In this document: positions 19,801 through 27,976 of the stretch, piece by piece
Numbering within the stretch: position 1 is the first letter of the stretch
How the letters are laid out: every line of letters starts with the position of its first letter
Assembly (NCBI GenBank): GCA_945902745.1
Contig: CAMDNE010000005.1
Span: forward strand, 121,015-185,014
Reading direction: 5' to 3'
Origin: Chitinophaga pinensis
GTDB lineage: Bacteria; Bacteroidota; Bacteroidia; Flavobacteriales_D; Crocinitomicaceae
Length of the DNA: 64,000 nt
Notes under the pieces: generated by a model
What the model was told of the DNA's origin: nothing
Database searches by the model: none
Seen by the model: only the letters and a program-made list of their open reading frames with translations
Position numbers and translations under genes: made by a program

Positions 19801-19826
19801 AAAAAAAGCCCTGTTAAACAAGGCTT
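19801..19826 (-). terminator. Terminator of the small lipoprotein gene
   Basis: AAAGCC (19804-19809) and GGCTTT (19821-19826) form the stem with an inner TGTT/AACA-like region. On the minus strand it is followed by TTT and begins 8 nt after the stop codon at 19834. Confidence 0.75.
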
Positions 19827-19833
19827 TAATTTT

Positions 19834-20052
19834 TTATAAATGTTTTTTTCTTTTTACTTCATCGGGATCTGAATTTGGATCCGTTATACCACCCACATCT
19901 CCCGTTTCATCATCTGTTCCGTCACCAGATCTAGACGACCAAACTGGAATATCTGAATTCGAATTATGTGTACATGGACGAATATTTTCCTTTGTACAAG
20001 AAACAGCAAAAAACCCAACTGCAACAACCGCTATATAAATAACTTTCTTCAT
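19834..20052 (-). CDS. Small lipoprotein of unknown function
   Basis: 72 residues. A lipoprotein signal (KVIYIAVVAVGFFAVSC) puts the lipidated Cys at residue 19. The mature part is only about 54 residues, Asp/Gly/Ser-rich (SGDGTDDETGDVGG) and ends in a basic tail (VKRKKHL). No family recognised. It has its own well-formed promoter, part of which lies inside the 3' end of the upstream kinase gene, and its own terminator, which supports it as a real gene despite its size. Confidence 0.75.
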   Translation of the reverse strand: MKKVIYIAVVAVGFFAVSCTKENIRPCTHNSNSDIPVWSSRSGDGTDDETGDVGGITDPNSDPDEVKRKKHL

Positions 20053-20071
20053 CTCTGTAACTTTATGTAAA

Positions 20072-20103
20072 CAAACATATTACTTAAATTCTAATTATCC
20101 AAA
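20072..20103 (-). promoter_or_regulatory. Promoter of the small lipoprotein gene
   Basis: On the minus strand TTTG (20103-20100), 20 nt, TATGTTTG (20079-20072), an excellent consensus match. The -33 box is inside the last codons of the histidine kinase gene. Confidence 0.65.
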
Positions 20104-23081
20104 TTTTCTACCTGAAATTTTAGTGTAACGCATGTTCCTTTGATTGAACTGTCGTTATTCCGTATTTGAACGGGGCCATTAATCTCAAAAACTTTGTTGG
20201 AAAGGATCTTAAGGAGTTCTATTCGTTTCGTCGTGATTTCCATTCCTTGCGAGCGATGGTCGCCATCATAGTTGGTTTTACTGTTCATGCTTGTTTCAAT
20301 TCCTACACCATTATCTTCAATTTTAATAGTCAACATTTCTCCTCTTAAAGTGATATTTACAGTAATTAACCCTTTTTTTGTTTCATCCGGTAAAATACCG
20401 TGGATAATGCTGTTTTCAATAAAGGGTTGCAACATCATCGCAGGAATGATAACAGATTCTGCATCAATATTTTCGTCACAATTTATCTGATAATCAAACC
20501 GATCTTTAAAACGCATCGCTTCAAGAGACATATATAATTCAAGCCTCTCAAGTTCCTGACTGAGTGTAACAAGGTTTCCATCGTCGGATGAATCCAAATT
20601 TTTACGAATCAACTTCGCAAAGTTCGTTAGAAAGCGATTCGCAGATAGACGGTCTTGTGTATTGATGAAATATTGAATTGAATTGAGTGAATTAAAGATA
20701 AAATGGCGATTCATACTTGCATTGAGAGATTTTTGTTCTAATGCCAGCAATCTTGACTTATAGCCCATTTTTTCTTTTTCATTTTTCTCTCTTTCTCGTT
20801 TTAATCTAAATCTAAATATTCTGAAGACTAAATAAGCCAATAAAACTAAGACTAGTACTATAAACCACCATGTTTTATAAAATGCTTGCTTAACGATGAA
20901 TTCGAATTTTATTTCATCGGAAGCAATTCCTTTTGAGTCCACACAACGCGCATGCAGTATGTAATTTCCAGCAGATAAGCCGCTAAATGTAATTGTTGTA
21001 TTATTATTGAGTGGCGACCAATTATTGTCTTGTCCTTCTAACCAAAACTGAAATTGCATTCCAGTATAATTAGCAAGCGATATCCCATCCATTTCAAAGG
21101 TAAGGTTGTTTTTAGAATAGGGTAATTTTAGGTTTATTGGCAACCCATTTTTATCAATCCCATCTGCATATTTTGAGAATTCTATGCTTTGATAATTAAT
21201 TAAAATATGTTTCAAAATTAATACGGGTGAAGAAAAACCTTTGTCATGTTTTATCGGTAAAAAACTAACTAGACCCGACGCTGTTCCAAACCAAAGGCGC
21301 CCATTTCTGTCAATAAAACTTGAATTAATGTTTGTTTCAAGATCAACAACACCTTCAGCAATTCCGTAATTCACAATTGAAATCGTGTTCTTTTCTAAAT
21401 CGGAAAGTACAAAAATTCCGTTGTTGGTTCCAACATACAGCTGCTGATTCGAATAATTTAAGAAATTAATATAATTTGAAGATGGCACTTTAGAAAAAAC
21501 CACTTGTTTAATTTGACCCTTTTTAAGACAATACAAGCCTTCCTCAGTTGCGATCCATAAAGAATTGTAAATATCTTTTTCCAGCGAATAAATGGTCTTT
21601 TTAAATCTATTTTGAAGTTCTAGTCGGTTCGATTTTATAAGAAATAAACCTTTATCTGTTGCACAATAGATGTTTTCTCCAATCTGACAAAAATCCCGAA
21701 CATTGGTAACTTCGTCATTGTTGACTGGCCTTATTTTTCCTTTGTTATAAAAAGAGACACCGTTACTTCCTCCGATATAAAACGAATTAGAAGAAATTTT
21801 TAAAAGTGCTGTAATCTTATCTCCAGGCAAACCATCTTCCGTATAAAGTGTTTTCTGAACCGTCATTCCTTTCAAAGCAACTAATCCAGAACCTGTTCCG
21901 AACCAATTTAATCCATCAACATTCAACATTGAAGTCCAAATAGTACTATTGTTTTCGAGGATGACAGGTATGATTTCTTTGTTTTTAGTCATTTGCATTA
22001 ACCCTCCATCAAAAGTGCCAATCCAATAATTTCCAGAGAGATCTTGATTCATGTTTAATACCAATCCAGATGTCATATTCGTGTTTTCATCAAAATAAAC
22101 GAACATTTCACCAGGAAATCTCAAGAGACCTTTCCCCTCACTGCCCATCCAAAGATTCCCTTTTTTATCTTCAAAAATGCAACGAATACTTTCCATTGGC
22201 ATTCCATTGTATTGATTGAGTTGGAGGTTAATTCTTCCATCTTTAACTCGATATACGCCACCATTCGTGTTTATCCATAAGTTTCCTTTGGAATCTAAGA
22301 GACATCCTCGTAAGCTCAATAAAGAATCAATACCTTGAATTATTTTTAATTTCTCAGTTGATAGCCCATACTCTAACAACCCATCTTTGAATGTTGTAAT
22401 AAACAACTTATCTCCTTGCTTTTCGATTCCTGAAACATTATAATCGTCCAAAGCTTTAATGTGTCGAAACGTTTTTAAATCTGCAGTTTTGATAACACCT
22501 GCTCTTGTTCCTAGATAAAGGTTATCTTCAAAAATCAACAAATCACGGATACTCAAATCATCTTCCTGATACAATTGAATTTGCGCTTGTTCAGCTGAAT
22601 TGAAAGCAACTTTCGAACCTCCATTTATCTTGAGTTGAATTAATTGATTGTTTCTTAGTTCAAATAATCCTCCTCCATTGGAACCAACAATTATGCGATT
22701 TTTGAAAACCACTATTTCCGAAACGGAAGTTGTTTTAAAATTTTGACTAAATGCCCATTTACTGATTTTGTTACCTTGAATTTTGGAAACACCACCTTCA
22801 TGCCCGACCCAAATTGCATCACCAATGCTTTTTATAAGTTTTACACGGTTATTTAAGATCCCATTTTCCGTAGAATATGATTGAAAATCCTTTCCATTAA
22901 ATTTTGCAAGTCCACCCAAAGTTCCGACCCACAAATAACCGTCATTATCCTGTGTTATAGAATTTACTTGAGATTGAGGTAATCCTTGAGCAGTATTATA
23001 CGTTAAGAATGAATACCGCTGTGCACTTGCGTGAATACCAAAAAAGAAAATAATAAGAAATAATAAGAAACTCTTTATCAT
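20091..23081 (-). CDS. Hybrid-type sensor: beta-propeller, Y_Y_Y and LytS-family histidine kinase
   Basis: 996 residues. A signal peptide, then about 660 residues of two-component-regulator propeller repeats (YNTAQGLPQSQVNSITQD, LWVGTLGGLAKF, LWMGSEGKGLLRF, LWFGTASGLVSF), a Y_Y_Y domain near 690-725 (YTGMQFQFWLEGQDNNW), one membrane helix near 737-757 (WFIVLVLVLLAYLVF), and a cytoplasmic His_kinase (LytS/YehU) domain with the phosphorylated His in NRHFIFNSLNS near residue 791 and the ATPase box IEDNGVGI. It should sense an extracytoplasmic ligand and signal to the LytTR regulator encoded just upstream; the two genes overlap by 4 nt. Ligand unknown: there is no polysaccharide utilisation locus beside it. 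Confidence 0.93.
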   Translation of the reverse strand: MIKSFLLFLIIFFFGIHASAQRYSFLTYNTAQGLPQSQVNSITQDNDGYLWVGTLGGLAKFNGKDFQSYSTENGILNNRVKLIKSIGDAIWVGHEGGVSKIQGNKISKWAFSQNFKTTSVSEIVVFKNRIIVGSNGGGLFELRNNQLIQLKINGGSKVAFNSAEQAQIQLYQEDDLSIRDLLIFEDNLYLGTRAGVIKTADLKTFRHIKALDDYNVSGIEKQGDKLFITTFKDGLLEYGLSTEKLKIIQGIDSLLSLRGCLLDSKGNLWINTNGGVYRVKDGRINLQLNQYNGMPMESIRCIFEDKKGNLWMGSEGKGLLRFPGEMFVYFDENTNMTSGLVLNMNQDLSGNYWIGTFDGGLMQMTKNKEIIPVILENNSTIWTSMLNVDGLNWFGTGSGLVALKGMTVQKTLYTEDGLPGDKITALLKISSNSFYIGGSNGVSFYNKGKIRPVNNDEVTNVRDFCQIGENIYCATDKGLFLIKSNRLELQNRFKKTIYSLEKDIYNSLWIATEEGLYCLKKGQIKQVVFSKVPSSNYINFLNYSNQQLYVGTNNGIFVLSDLEKNTISIVNYGIAEGVVDLETNINSSFIDRNGRLWFGTASGLVSFLPIKHDKGFSSPVLILKHILINYQSIEFSKYADGIDKNGLPINLKLPYSKNNLTFEMDGISLANYTGMQFQFWLEGQDNNWSPLNNNTTITFSGLSAGNYILHARCVDSKGIASDEIKFEFIVKQAFYKTWWFIVLVLVLLAYLVFRIFRFRLKREREKNEKEKMGYKSRLLALEQKSLNASMNRHFIFNSLNSIQYFINTQDRLSANRFLTNFAKLIRKNLDSSDDGNLVTLSQELERLELYMSLEAMRFKDRFDYQINCDENIDAESVIIPAMMLQPFIENSIIHGILPDETKKGLITVNITLRGEMLTIKIEDNGVGIETSMNSKTNYDGDHRSQGMEITTKRIELLKILSNKVFEINGPVQIRNNDSSIKGTCVTLKFQVENLDN

Positions 23082-23857
23082 TTTGGCAATTTCAACATTT
23101 TAACAAATTCTGTCACTCTATTTCTTGCAACTGGCACACGTAACCCATTTTTCAAGATTGCAAAATGACCGTCTTCATTTACATAATCTGAAAGCATATC
23201 TAAATTAATAATATGTGACTTGTGAATTCTAAAAAATTTACTTGGATCAAGAATATTTTCATACGTTTTTAACGTACGTGTATCTAAATAACGAGGGCCT
23301 TCCTTGAAATAAATTGTCGTACAATTTCCATTTGCCTCTAAATGCGTTATAGAATCATCTTCTACGATTTTTAGCCCTTTAGTATGGCTGATTGCAATTC
23401 TATTATTTGGCTTATTGCGCAATAATGTGTCAGAAAGATTCTTTAATGAACTGAAATATGTGTTGTAATTTTGTGGTTCGTCGGTGAAGATTTTCTTGGT
23501 TTCTTTTAGTTTTTCAACCGCGGTTTGTAATTCTTCTATATCGATCGGTTTGAGCAAGTAATAAACAGCACTTGCATTGAACGCTTTGATTGCATAATCT
23601 TTAAATGCTGTTACAAAAACAACTTGAAAATCTTTTTCTTCTAATTCATCTAATAACTCAAACCCTTCTGCACCTGAAGGCATTCGAATATCCAAAAACA
23701 CGACATCGGGTTTGGAAGATTCGATAATTGCCTTAGCTTGACTTTTTCTAGAAGCCTCTCCAATTACCTCAATATCAGGACAATATTCCTCAAGCAACAT
23801 GATAAGATTCTTTCTTGCGAATTCTTCATCGTCTACAACAATTGCTCTAAGTTTCAT
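23078..23857 (-). CDS. LytTR-family response regulator
   Basis: 259 residues from the ATG at 23857 (MKLRAIVVDDEEFARKNL); the longer in-frame start at 23908 would add 17 residues absent from receiver domains. The receiver carries the acidic pair DD near residue 9, the phospho-acceptor Asp in VVFLDIRMPSG near 54, and the conserved VFVTAF and LLKPID. A LytTR DNA-binding domain covers about residues 150-259 (THLEANGNCTTIYF, FFRIHKSHIINL). It is first in a two-gene operon with its sensor kinase. Target genes are unknown; the orphan promoter-less region upstream was checked without finding a LytTR repeat. Confidence 0.92.
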   Translation of the reverse strand: MKLRAIVVDDEEFARKNLIMLLEEYCPDIEVIGEASRKSQAKAIIESSKPDVVFLDIRMPSGAEGFELLDELEEKDFQVVFVTAFKDYAIKAFNASAVYYLLKPIDIEELQTAVEKLKETKKIFTDEPQNYNTYFSSLKNLSDTLLRNKPNNRIAISHTKGLKIVEDDSITHLEANGNCTTIYFKEGPRYLDTRTLKTYENILDPSKFFRIHKSHIINLDMLSDYVNEDGHFAILKNGLRVPVARNRVTEFVKMLKLPK

Positions 23858-24079
23858 AGTTTTAGTGTTAAAAGTAAGCATTAAATTTCCTCTATTCGAA
23901 TATACCATTTAATACTAAAGTAGTCGCAATTTAATATGTATTTAAAACAACATATTGCTCCTTTAACATAAAATTTACCCCCGATTAATACATCTCAAAT
24001 ACATTTCAAGTTTTTTTTCTTAGGCAAAAGAAAAGTTCATTTATCTTCGAATTATTGAACGCATTTAACCTACTTGCTT

Positions 24080-24142
24080 ATGCTTAAAAATGTACACTTC
24101 ATCAAACAAACATGTTGGATATTTAATGATAACGGAAACTAA
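24080..24142 (+). other. Possible 20-residue ORF in a terminator-capped unit
   Basis: An ATG at 24080 opens 20 codons (MLKNVHFIKQTCWIFNDNGN) ending in TAA at 24140-24142, which lies exactly in the loop of the strong terminator that follows. A weak -7-like TATCTTCG lies about 30 nt upstream. There is no other plus-strand gene for this terminator to serve, so a small RNA or peptide transcript is plausible. Nothing similar is known to me. Confidence 0.3.
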
Positions 24143-24158
24143 GGTTTCCGTTTTTTTT
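24131..24158 (+). terminator. Orphan rho-independent terminator
   Basis: AACGGAAAC (24131-24139) pairs perfectly with GTTTCCGTT (24144-24152), loop of four, followed by T's. It reads on the plus strand, where no annotated gene precedes it. Confidence 0.85.
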
Positions 24159-24217
24159 GATGTTATTTTCCAACTAATACGCCTTCAATTTGCGTTCATG
24201 GAAATTAAAAAGGCATA

Positions 24218-24283
24218 GTCCCTAAGGGACAAAAACGATTGCGCAAATTAAAATTTGCTAGAGTTATTTAGTCCCTATGGGAC
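24218..24283. repeat. Nested palindromes GTCCCTAAGGGAC / GTCCCTATGGGAC
   Basis: GTCCCTAAGGGAC (24218-24230) and GTCCCTATGGGAC (24271-24283) are two near-identical 13-bp palindromes flanking a third inverted repeat, GCAAATT-AA-AATTTGC (24243-24258). Part of a 670-bp intergenic stretch (23858-24526) that also holds the orphan terminator and a long inverted repeat. Confidence 0.75.
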
Positions 24284-24374
24284 ATTAGCCATTGAAATTC
24301 TTAAAATTCATGGACAAAAAAGAACTAAGCATATCCAAAGAACCCATAAGGCTCTCATTTTTAAATTCTCAATC

Positions 24375-24493
24375 ATTGCCACAGATGCAAAGATTTTACT
24401 ATTTCACTAAAAAATTGTCTGATAAAAATTGATCTAACTTAATAAATTTGCGATTTGGTCTTTGCACAAAAGTAATCTGTGCATCTGTGGCAT
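24375..24493. repeat. Long inverted repeat, copy A (CCACAGATGC family)
   Basis: Left arm ATTGCCACAGATGCAAAGATT (24375-24395) pairs with the right arm AATCTGTGCATCTGTGGCAT (24474-24493) with only small mismatches, about 78 bp apart. The same arms occur at 53707-53784, so this is an interspersed element rather than a local hairpin. Confidence 0.8.
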
Positions 24494-24526
24494 AAAAATT
24501 TTGGGCCAAAAGATGGAAAGTTATTT

Positions 24527-25297
24527 CTATTTAATGAAGCCTAAAAAATCAATAATACTTTTAAGGATTTTCGTTGGGTTTTCAATGTGCGTCATGTGTC
24601 CGGCATCTTCAATGATTTCATACGAAACTGGAATTTCTTTTAATTCACTTTGCCATTTTTCGGTTGAAATGATTGGATCATGTTTGCCGTGAAGAATTAA
24701 AAAATCAGTTGGATTTTCCACCACCAATGTTGACTTATCTTCTCTATTTCTCATAGCTAGAGAAGCATAGGCAATGGATACAGCTTCCATTTTTTTGGCT
24801 TCATTTATCAATTCAATTACCGCAGAATCCTTACGGTTATGACGGTAAAAAAGTCCAGGAATAGCTTCCTTGATAAACAAATCTTTCGCTTTTAAAACGA
24901 TGTCTGCTATTCGAACGCGGTCTTTTTTCTTTTCAACTGGATCTTCCCAAAAATTAGAGTTGAGTAATACAACCTTTTTACATTTAGGATCCAATTCTTT
25001 TAATTCTAGTGCAACATAACCACCCATGGAATGACCTACAACGTGGTATTGTTCGATGTTCAGTTCTTCCAACAATTTAGCAACTTCAAAAGCCATGTAT
25101 TTCATTGATGGCGATTCATTCGTATCGTTTAAACCAGAATTTCCATGACCTGGAAGATCTATTAAAATGGATTGAAACGGTGCTTTTTCAAGCGCAAGAA
25201 AACTCCACATGGTTGTTGATTCTAAAAAACCGTGCAGAAAAACAACAGGGTATCCGTTGCCAAATACCCTGTAATTTAATTTATTTATCCAATCCAT
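24527..25297 (-). CDS. Alpha/beta hydrolase
   Basis: 256 residues with the full alpha/beta-hydrolase signature: oxyanion region VVFLHGFLES near residue 20, nucleophile elbow GHSMGGYVAL near 88, acid in LHGKHDPIIS and catalytic His in EDAGHMTHIENP near the C-terminus. No signal peptide, so cytoplasmic. Substrate cannot be told; the closest groups are small esterases, MenH-like or epoxide-hydrolase-like enzymes. It starts within the stop codon of pepP (TAATG), so the two are translationally coupled. Confidence 0.9.
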   Translation of the reverse strand: MDWINKLNYRVFGNGYPVVFLHGFLESTTMWSFLALEKAPFQSILIDLPGHGNSGLNDTNESPSMKYMAFEVAKLLEELNIEQYHVVGHSMGGYVALELKELDPKCKKVVLLNSNFWEDPVEKKKDRVRIADIVLKAKDLFIKEAIPGLFYRHNRKDSAVIELINEAKKMEAVSIAYASLAMRNREDKSTLVVENPTDFLILHGKHDPIISTEKWQSELKEIPVSYEIIEDAGHMTHIENPTKILKSIIDFLGFIK

Positions 25298-26589
25298 TAT
25301 TCATTCATCAATGTCTCAATCTCTTCTGCTTCCAATGGAATATCTTTCATCAAATTGAAAGGAGCACCAGATTCCTGCACCACTAAATCATCTTCCAAAC
25401 GAATTCCTAAACCTTCTTCTGGAATATAAATTCCTGGTTCGCATGTGAACACCATTCCAGCTTTAATTGGTTCATTCCACAAACCTACATCGTGGGTATC
25501 AAGTCCCATGAAATGGGAAGTTCCATGCATGAAATATTTCTTATATGCTGGCCATTCTGGATTTTGGTTCGTGATATCTAATTGGCTTATCAATCCCAGA
25601 TTTAGTAATTGACCCTCCATGATTCTTCCAACTTCTTTTTGGTATTCTGCCATAATAGTCCCTGGAACCAATAATTTTTCTGCAGATTTTTTTACGTGCA
25701 ACACTGCATTGTAAACTTCTTTTTGTCGCGCAGTAAACCTCCCATTTACTGGGATGCAACGCGTTAAATCGGAAGCATAATTTGCGTATTCAGCACCAAC
25801 ATCCAACAAAATAACATCGCCATCCTTGCATTGCTGATTGTTTTCAATGTAATGTAAAACACATGCATTTTTTCCGGATGCGATAATTGGTGTATATGCA
25901 AAACCTTTGGAACGATTTCTTAAAAATTCGTGCGCCAATTCTGCTTCAATTTCATATTCCCAAACACCTGGTTTGATGTACGAAAGTAAACGGCGAACAC
26001 CGGCTTCAGTAATTTTACACGCCTTTTGCAACAATTCAATTTCGATAGCATCTTTGATCGAACGAATGCGGTGCATTATTGGAGCGCTTTTTCTCACTTG
26101 GTGCGCAGGATAATCGCTTTTCAATTGTTTAACAAACCGATTTTCTCGTGTTTCAACTTCTGTATTGGCGCGCAAATGTTCATTTGTATTGATATAAACG
26201 TTTGATGCGTCCGCCATCATTTGCTTAAACATTACCGGAAATTGGTTCAACCAATAAACAGTTTTTATCCCTGAAACTTCAAAAGCTTGTTCTTTGTTCA
26301 ATTTTTCACCTTCCCAAACAGCTATTAAGTCACTTGTTTCCTTTAAAAAAAGCACTTCTTTGTGCGCTTCATTCTTACTATCTGGAAAAATTACTAATAT
26401 ACTCTCCTCTTGATCAACGCCAGTAAGAAATAAAATATCTCTGTGTTGTTGAAAAGGCATTGTACTATCCGCACTTATTGGAAAAATATCGTTTGAATTA
26501 AAAACGGCCAAGGAATTTGGTTCCATCAATTGCTTAAAACTGGCTCTGTTTTTTATATATAATTGTTTATCAATTCTATCGTATTTCAT
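25297..26589 (-). CDS. pepP: Xaa-Pro aminopeptidase (M24B)
   Basis: 430 residues, close to E. coli PepP. The N-terminal creatinase-like domain (MPFQQHRDILFLTGV) is followed by a pita-bread domain with the five metal ligands: two Asp in LLDVGAEYANYASDLTR, His in HGTSHFMGLDTHD, Glu in CEPGIYIPEEG and Glu in GIRLEDD. It removes N-terminal residues that precede proline, using two Mn ions, in the cytoplasm. It overlaps the alpha/beta hydrolase gene by one base. Confidence 0.93.
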   Translation of the reverse strand: MKYDRIDKQLYIKNRASFKQLMEPNSLAVFNSNDIFPISADSTMPFQQHRDILFLTGVDQEESILVIFPDSKNEAHKEVLFLKETSDLIAVWEGEKLNKEQAFEVSGIKTVYWLNQFPVMFKQMMADASNVYINTNEHLRANTEVETRENRFVKQLKSDYPAHQVRKSAPIMHRIRSIKDAIEIELLQKACKITEAGVRRLLSYIKPGVWEYEIEAELAHEFLRNRSKGFAYTPIIASGKNACVLHYIENNQQCKDGDVILLDVGAEYANYASDLTRCIPVNGRFTARQKEVYNAVLHVKKSAEKLLVPGTIMAEYQKEVGRIMEGQLLNLGLISQLDITNQNPEWPAYKKYFMHGTSHFMGLDTHDVGLWNEPIKAGMVFTCEPGIYIPEEGLGIRLEDDLVVQESGAPFNLMKDIPLEAEEIETLMNE

Positions 26590-26717
26590 GACTTGTCTAT
26601 TTGACGTTGAAAATACAAATTTTACAGATTATATAGATCGGGATTTGAATAAAGTTTGATTTTGGAGGCTTTAGTTATAGGTAACCAGCTAGAATCGAAC
26701 ATCGAGCGTTAGTCGAG

Positions 26718-26743
26718 ATAGAGGTTAGAGATAGAGGTTAGAA
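26718..26743. repeat. Short tandem repeat, 2 x GATAGAGGTTAGA
   Basis: The 13-mer GATAGAGGTTAGA is present twice in succession in the 265-bp gap between pepP and the next gene (26590-26854). Beside it is a short inverted motif around CGAGCGTTAGTCGAG. Nothing else was recognised in this gap. Confidence 0.6.
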
Positions 26744-26854
26744 TTTCATTGCATTATAATTTTTAGTGTATTCACATATTTTTTTCGAAAAATTTATAGG
26801 TCGTAATTACTTTACGTTCTACTATGCCAATTTTGTATCATAAATCAAACTGAT

Positions 26855-27175
26855 ATGAGAACTTTTATTCAAACAATTAGCATCAAAGAAATTATTTTTT
26901 TAACTGCTAACAATGAGATCACCCTTTTTGGAACTGCCTCAAGAGATTTGTTAACGTATGAAACGCAAATTTCAATTAATTCTTCACAGTTGAATAGAAT
27001 TATTAATTCATTACAAGGTAAAAATGAATCTGTACAGGTTTCAGAAATGTTTGAAAGCCGATCAACCGAAAATGGCCAAGTTTTATTTTATTTTGATGGA
27101 ACAGCCTTAACAAATTCAGAAATTGAATTTCATACTTTTTCTCAAAACGAAGTGTTAAAACAAATTAGAGCTTAA
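26855..27175 (+). CDS. Small hypothetical protein
   Basis: 106 residues, no signal peptide or membrane segment. It reads as an alternation of strands and short helices (IKEIIFLTANNEITLFGTA, LNRIINSLQGKNESVQVSEM, NGQVLFYFDGTAL). Not recognised. Codon use resembles the neighbours and the frame is clean, so it is probably a real gene, but no homologue comes to mind. An AATTTTG motif 20-odd nt before the start is a weak -7 candidate. Confidence 0.6.
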   Translation: MRTFIQTISIKEIIFLTANNEITLFGTASRDLLTYETQISINSSQLNRIINSLQGKNESVQVSEMFESRSTENGQVLFYFDGTALTNSEIEFHTFSQNEVLKQIRA

Positions 27176-27289
27176 AATTTCTATTTAAAAGCCTATAAAA
27201 AGCAACCTAAATTATTATTTTTCGTATATTCGTTGTAACTTATTAGTGTAGAAGATTGTTTTAGCTTCTCACATACTATGCTAAACTAT

Positions 27290-27922
27290 ATGAAAAATCT
27301 TAAAATAGCTATCGCCGCAACAATGACAGTAGTCTTTGCAATGAGCTCATGTATTAAACATGAAGTGATTCCGGCTCCAGTACCAATGGTTGATTTAAAC
27401 TGCCATTTTATTGGTTCAATCAATGGAACAAATGTTGAATTGACAGAAAATGTTTTAGGATATTATTGTAACACGTCAAAAGCAAAAATACTTTTGCCAA
27501 GTCCAAGTTTATCAAGTGCAAGTTATTTCTCCGAAATGTTGTCCTCTTCTACTCCTGTTTCAATTAAAATAGCTTTAGGAAGTGTTATGTGGGATGCTTC
27601 TACTTCAATTGATCCTGACGTGAATGCATTCAACGTATTTCATTCGAGTAATTTAACACCAAATTTTTCTTCCACAGGTACTGCTGGATTTGAATTTTCA
27701 TATCGTGATGGAACTGGAGTAACTTGGACTTCAAAGTCTAATTCGGTTAACTTTCAAGACGTAACATTTTCTAATATTTTACAAGAATCTGATACTTCAG
27801 GTGATTACTCAAAATTCAAGTGTAATTTCGAATGTTATGTTTATCACATGGATGCAGTAACATTGCTTTGGGATTCAATTCATGTTCAAGCAGCAGAATA
27901 TGACGCTTGGTTCAAACGATAA
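27290..27922 (+). CDS. Exported lipoprotein of unknown function
   Basis: About 210 residues from ATG 27290 (MKNLKIAIAATMTVVFAM); an ATG four codons earlier at 27278 is also possible. The signal ends in a lipobox-like AMSSC, giving a lipidated Cys near residue 21. The mature protein has a beta-rich look (NCHFIGSINGTNVEL, TGTAGFEFSYRDGTG, CNFECYVYHMD) with four further cysteines that may pair. No family recognised. A strong terminator follows the stop codon. Confidence 0.75.
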   Translation: MKNLKIAIAATMTVVFAMSSCIKHEVIPAPVPMVDLNCHFIGSINGTNVELTENVLGYYCNTSKAKILLPSPSLSSASYFSEMLSSSTPVSIKIALGSVMWDASTSIDPDVNAFNVFHSSNLTPNFSSTGTAGFEFSYRDGTGVTWTSKSNSVNFQDVTFSNILQESDTSGDYSKFKCNFECYVYHMDAVTLLWDSIHVQAAEYDAWFKR

Positions 27923-27929
27923 AACTTTT

Positions 27930-27958
27930 AAAGCCGTTTTTAACAAGACGGCTTTTTT
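27930..27958 (+). terminator. Terminator of the lipoprotein gene
   Basis: AAAGCCGT (27930-27937) pairs with ACGGCTTT (27948-27955), then T's. Confidence 0.85.
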
Positions 27959-27976
27959 ATTTCTGTTCATCATTGT

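Noticed and set aside
20091..23857. Two-component pair as part of a polysaccharide utilisation locus
   Set aside because: No SusC/SusD pair or glycoside hydrolase lies near it.
26640..26854. Gap after pepP as a possible RNA gene
   Set aside because: Only a 13-bp tandem repeat and AT-rich sequence; no stable fold, promoter or terminator was seen.
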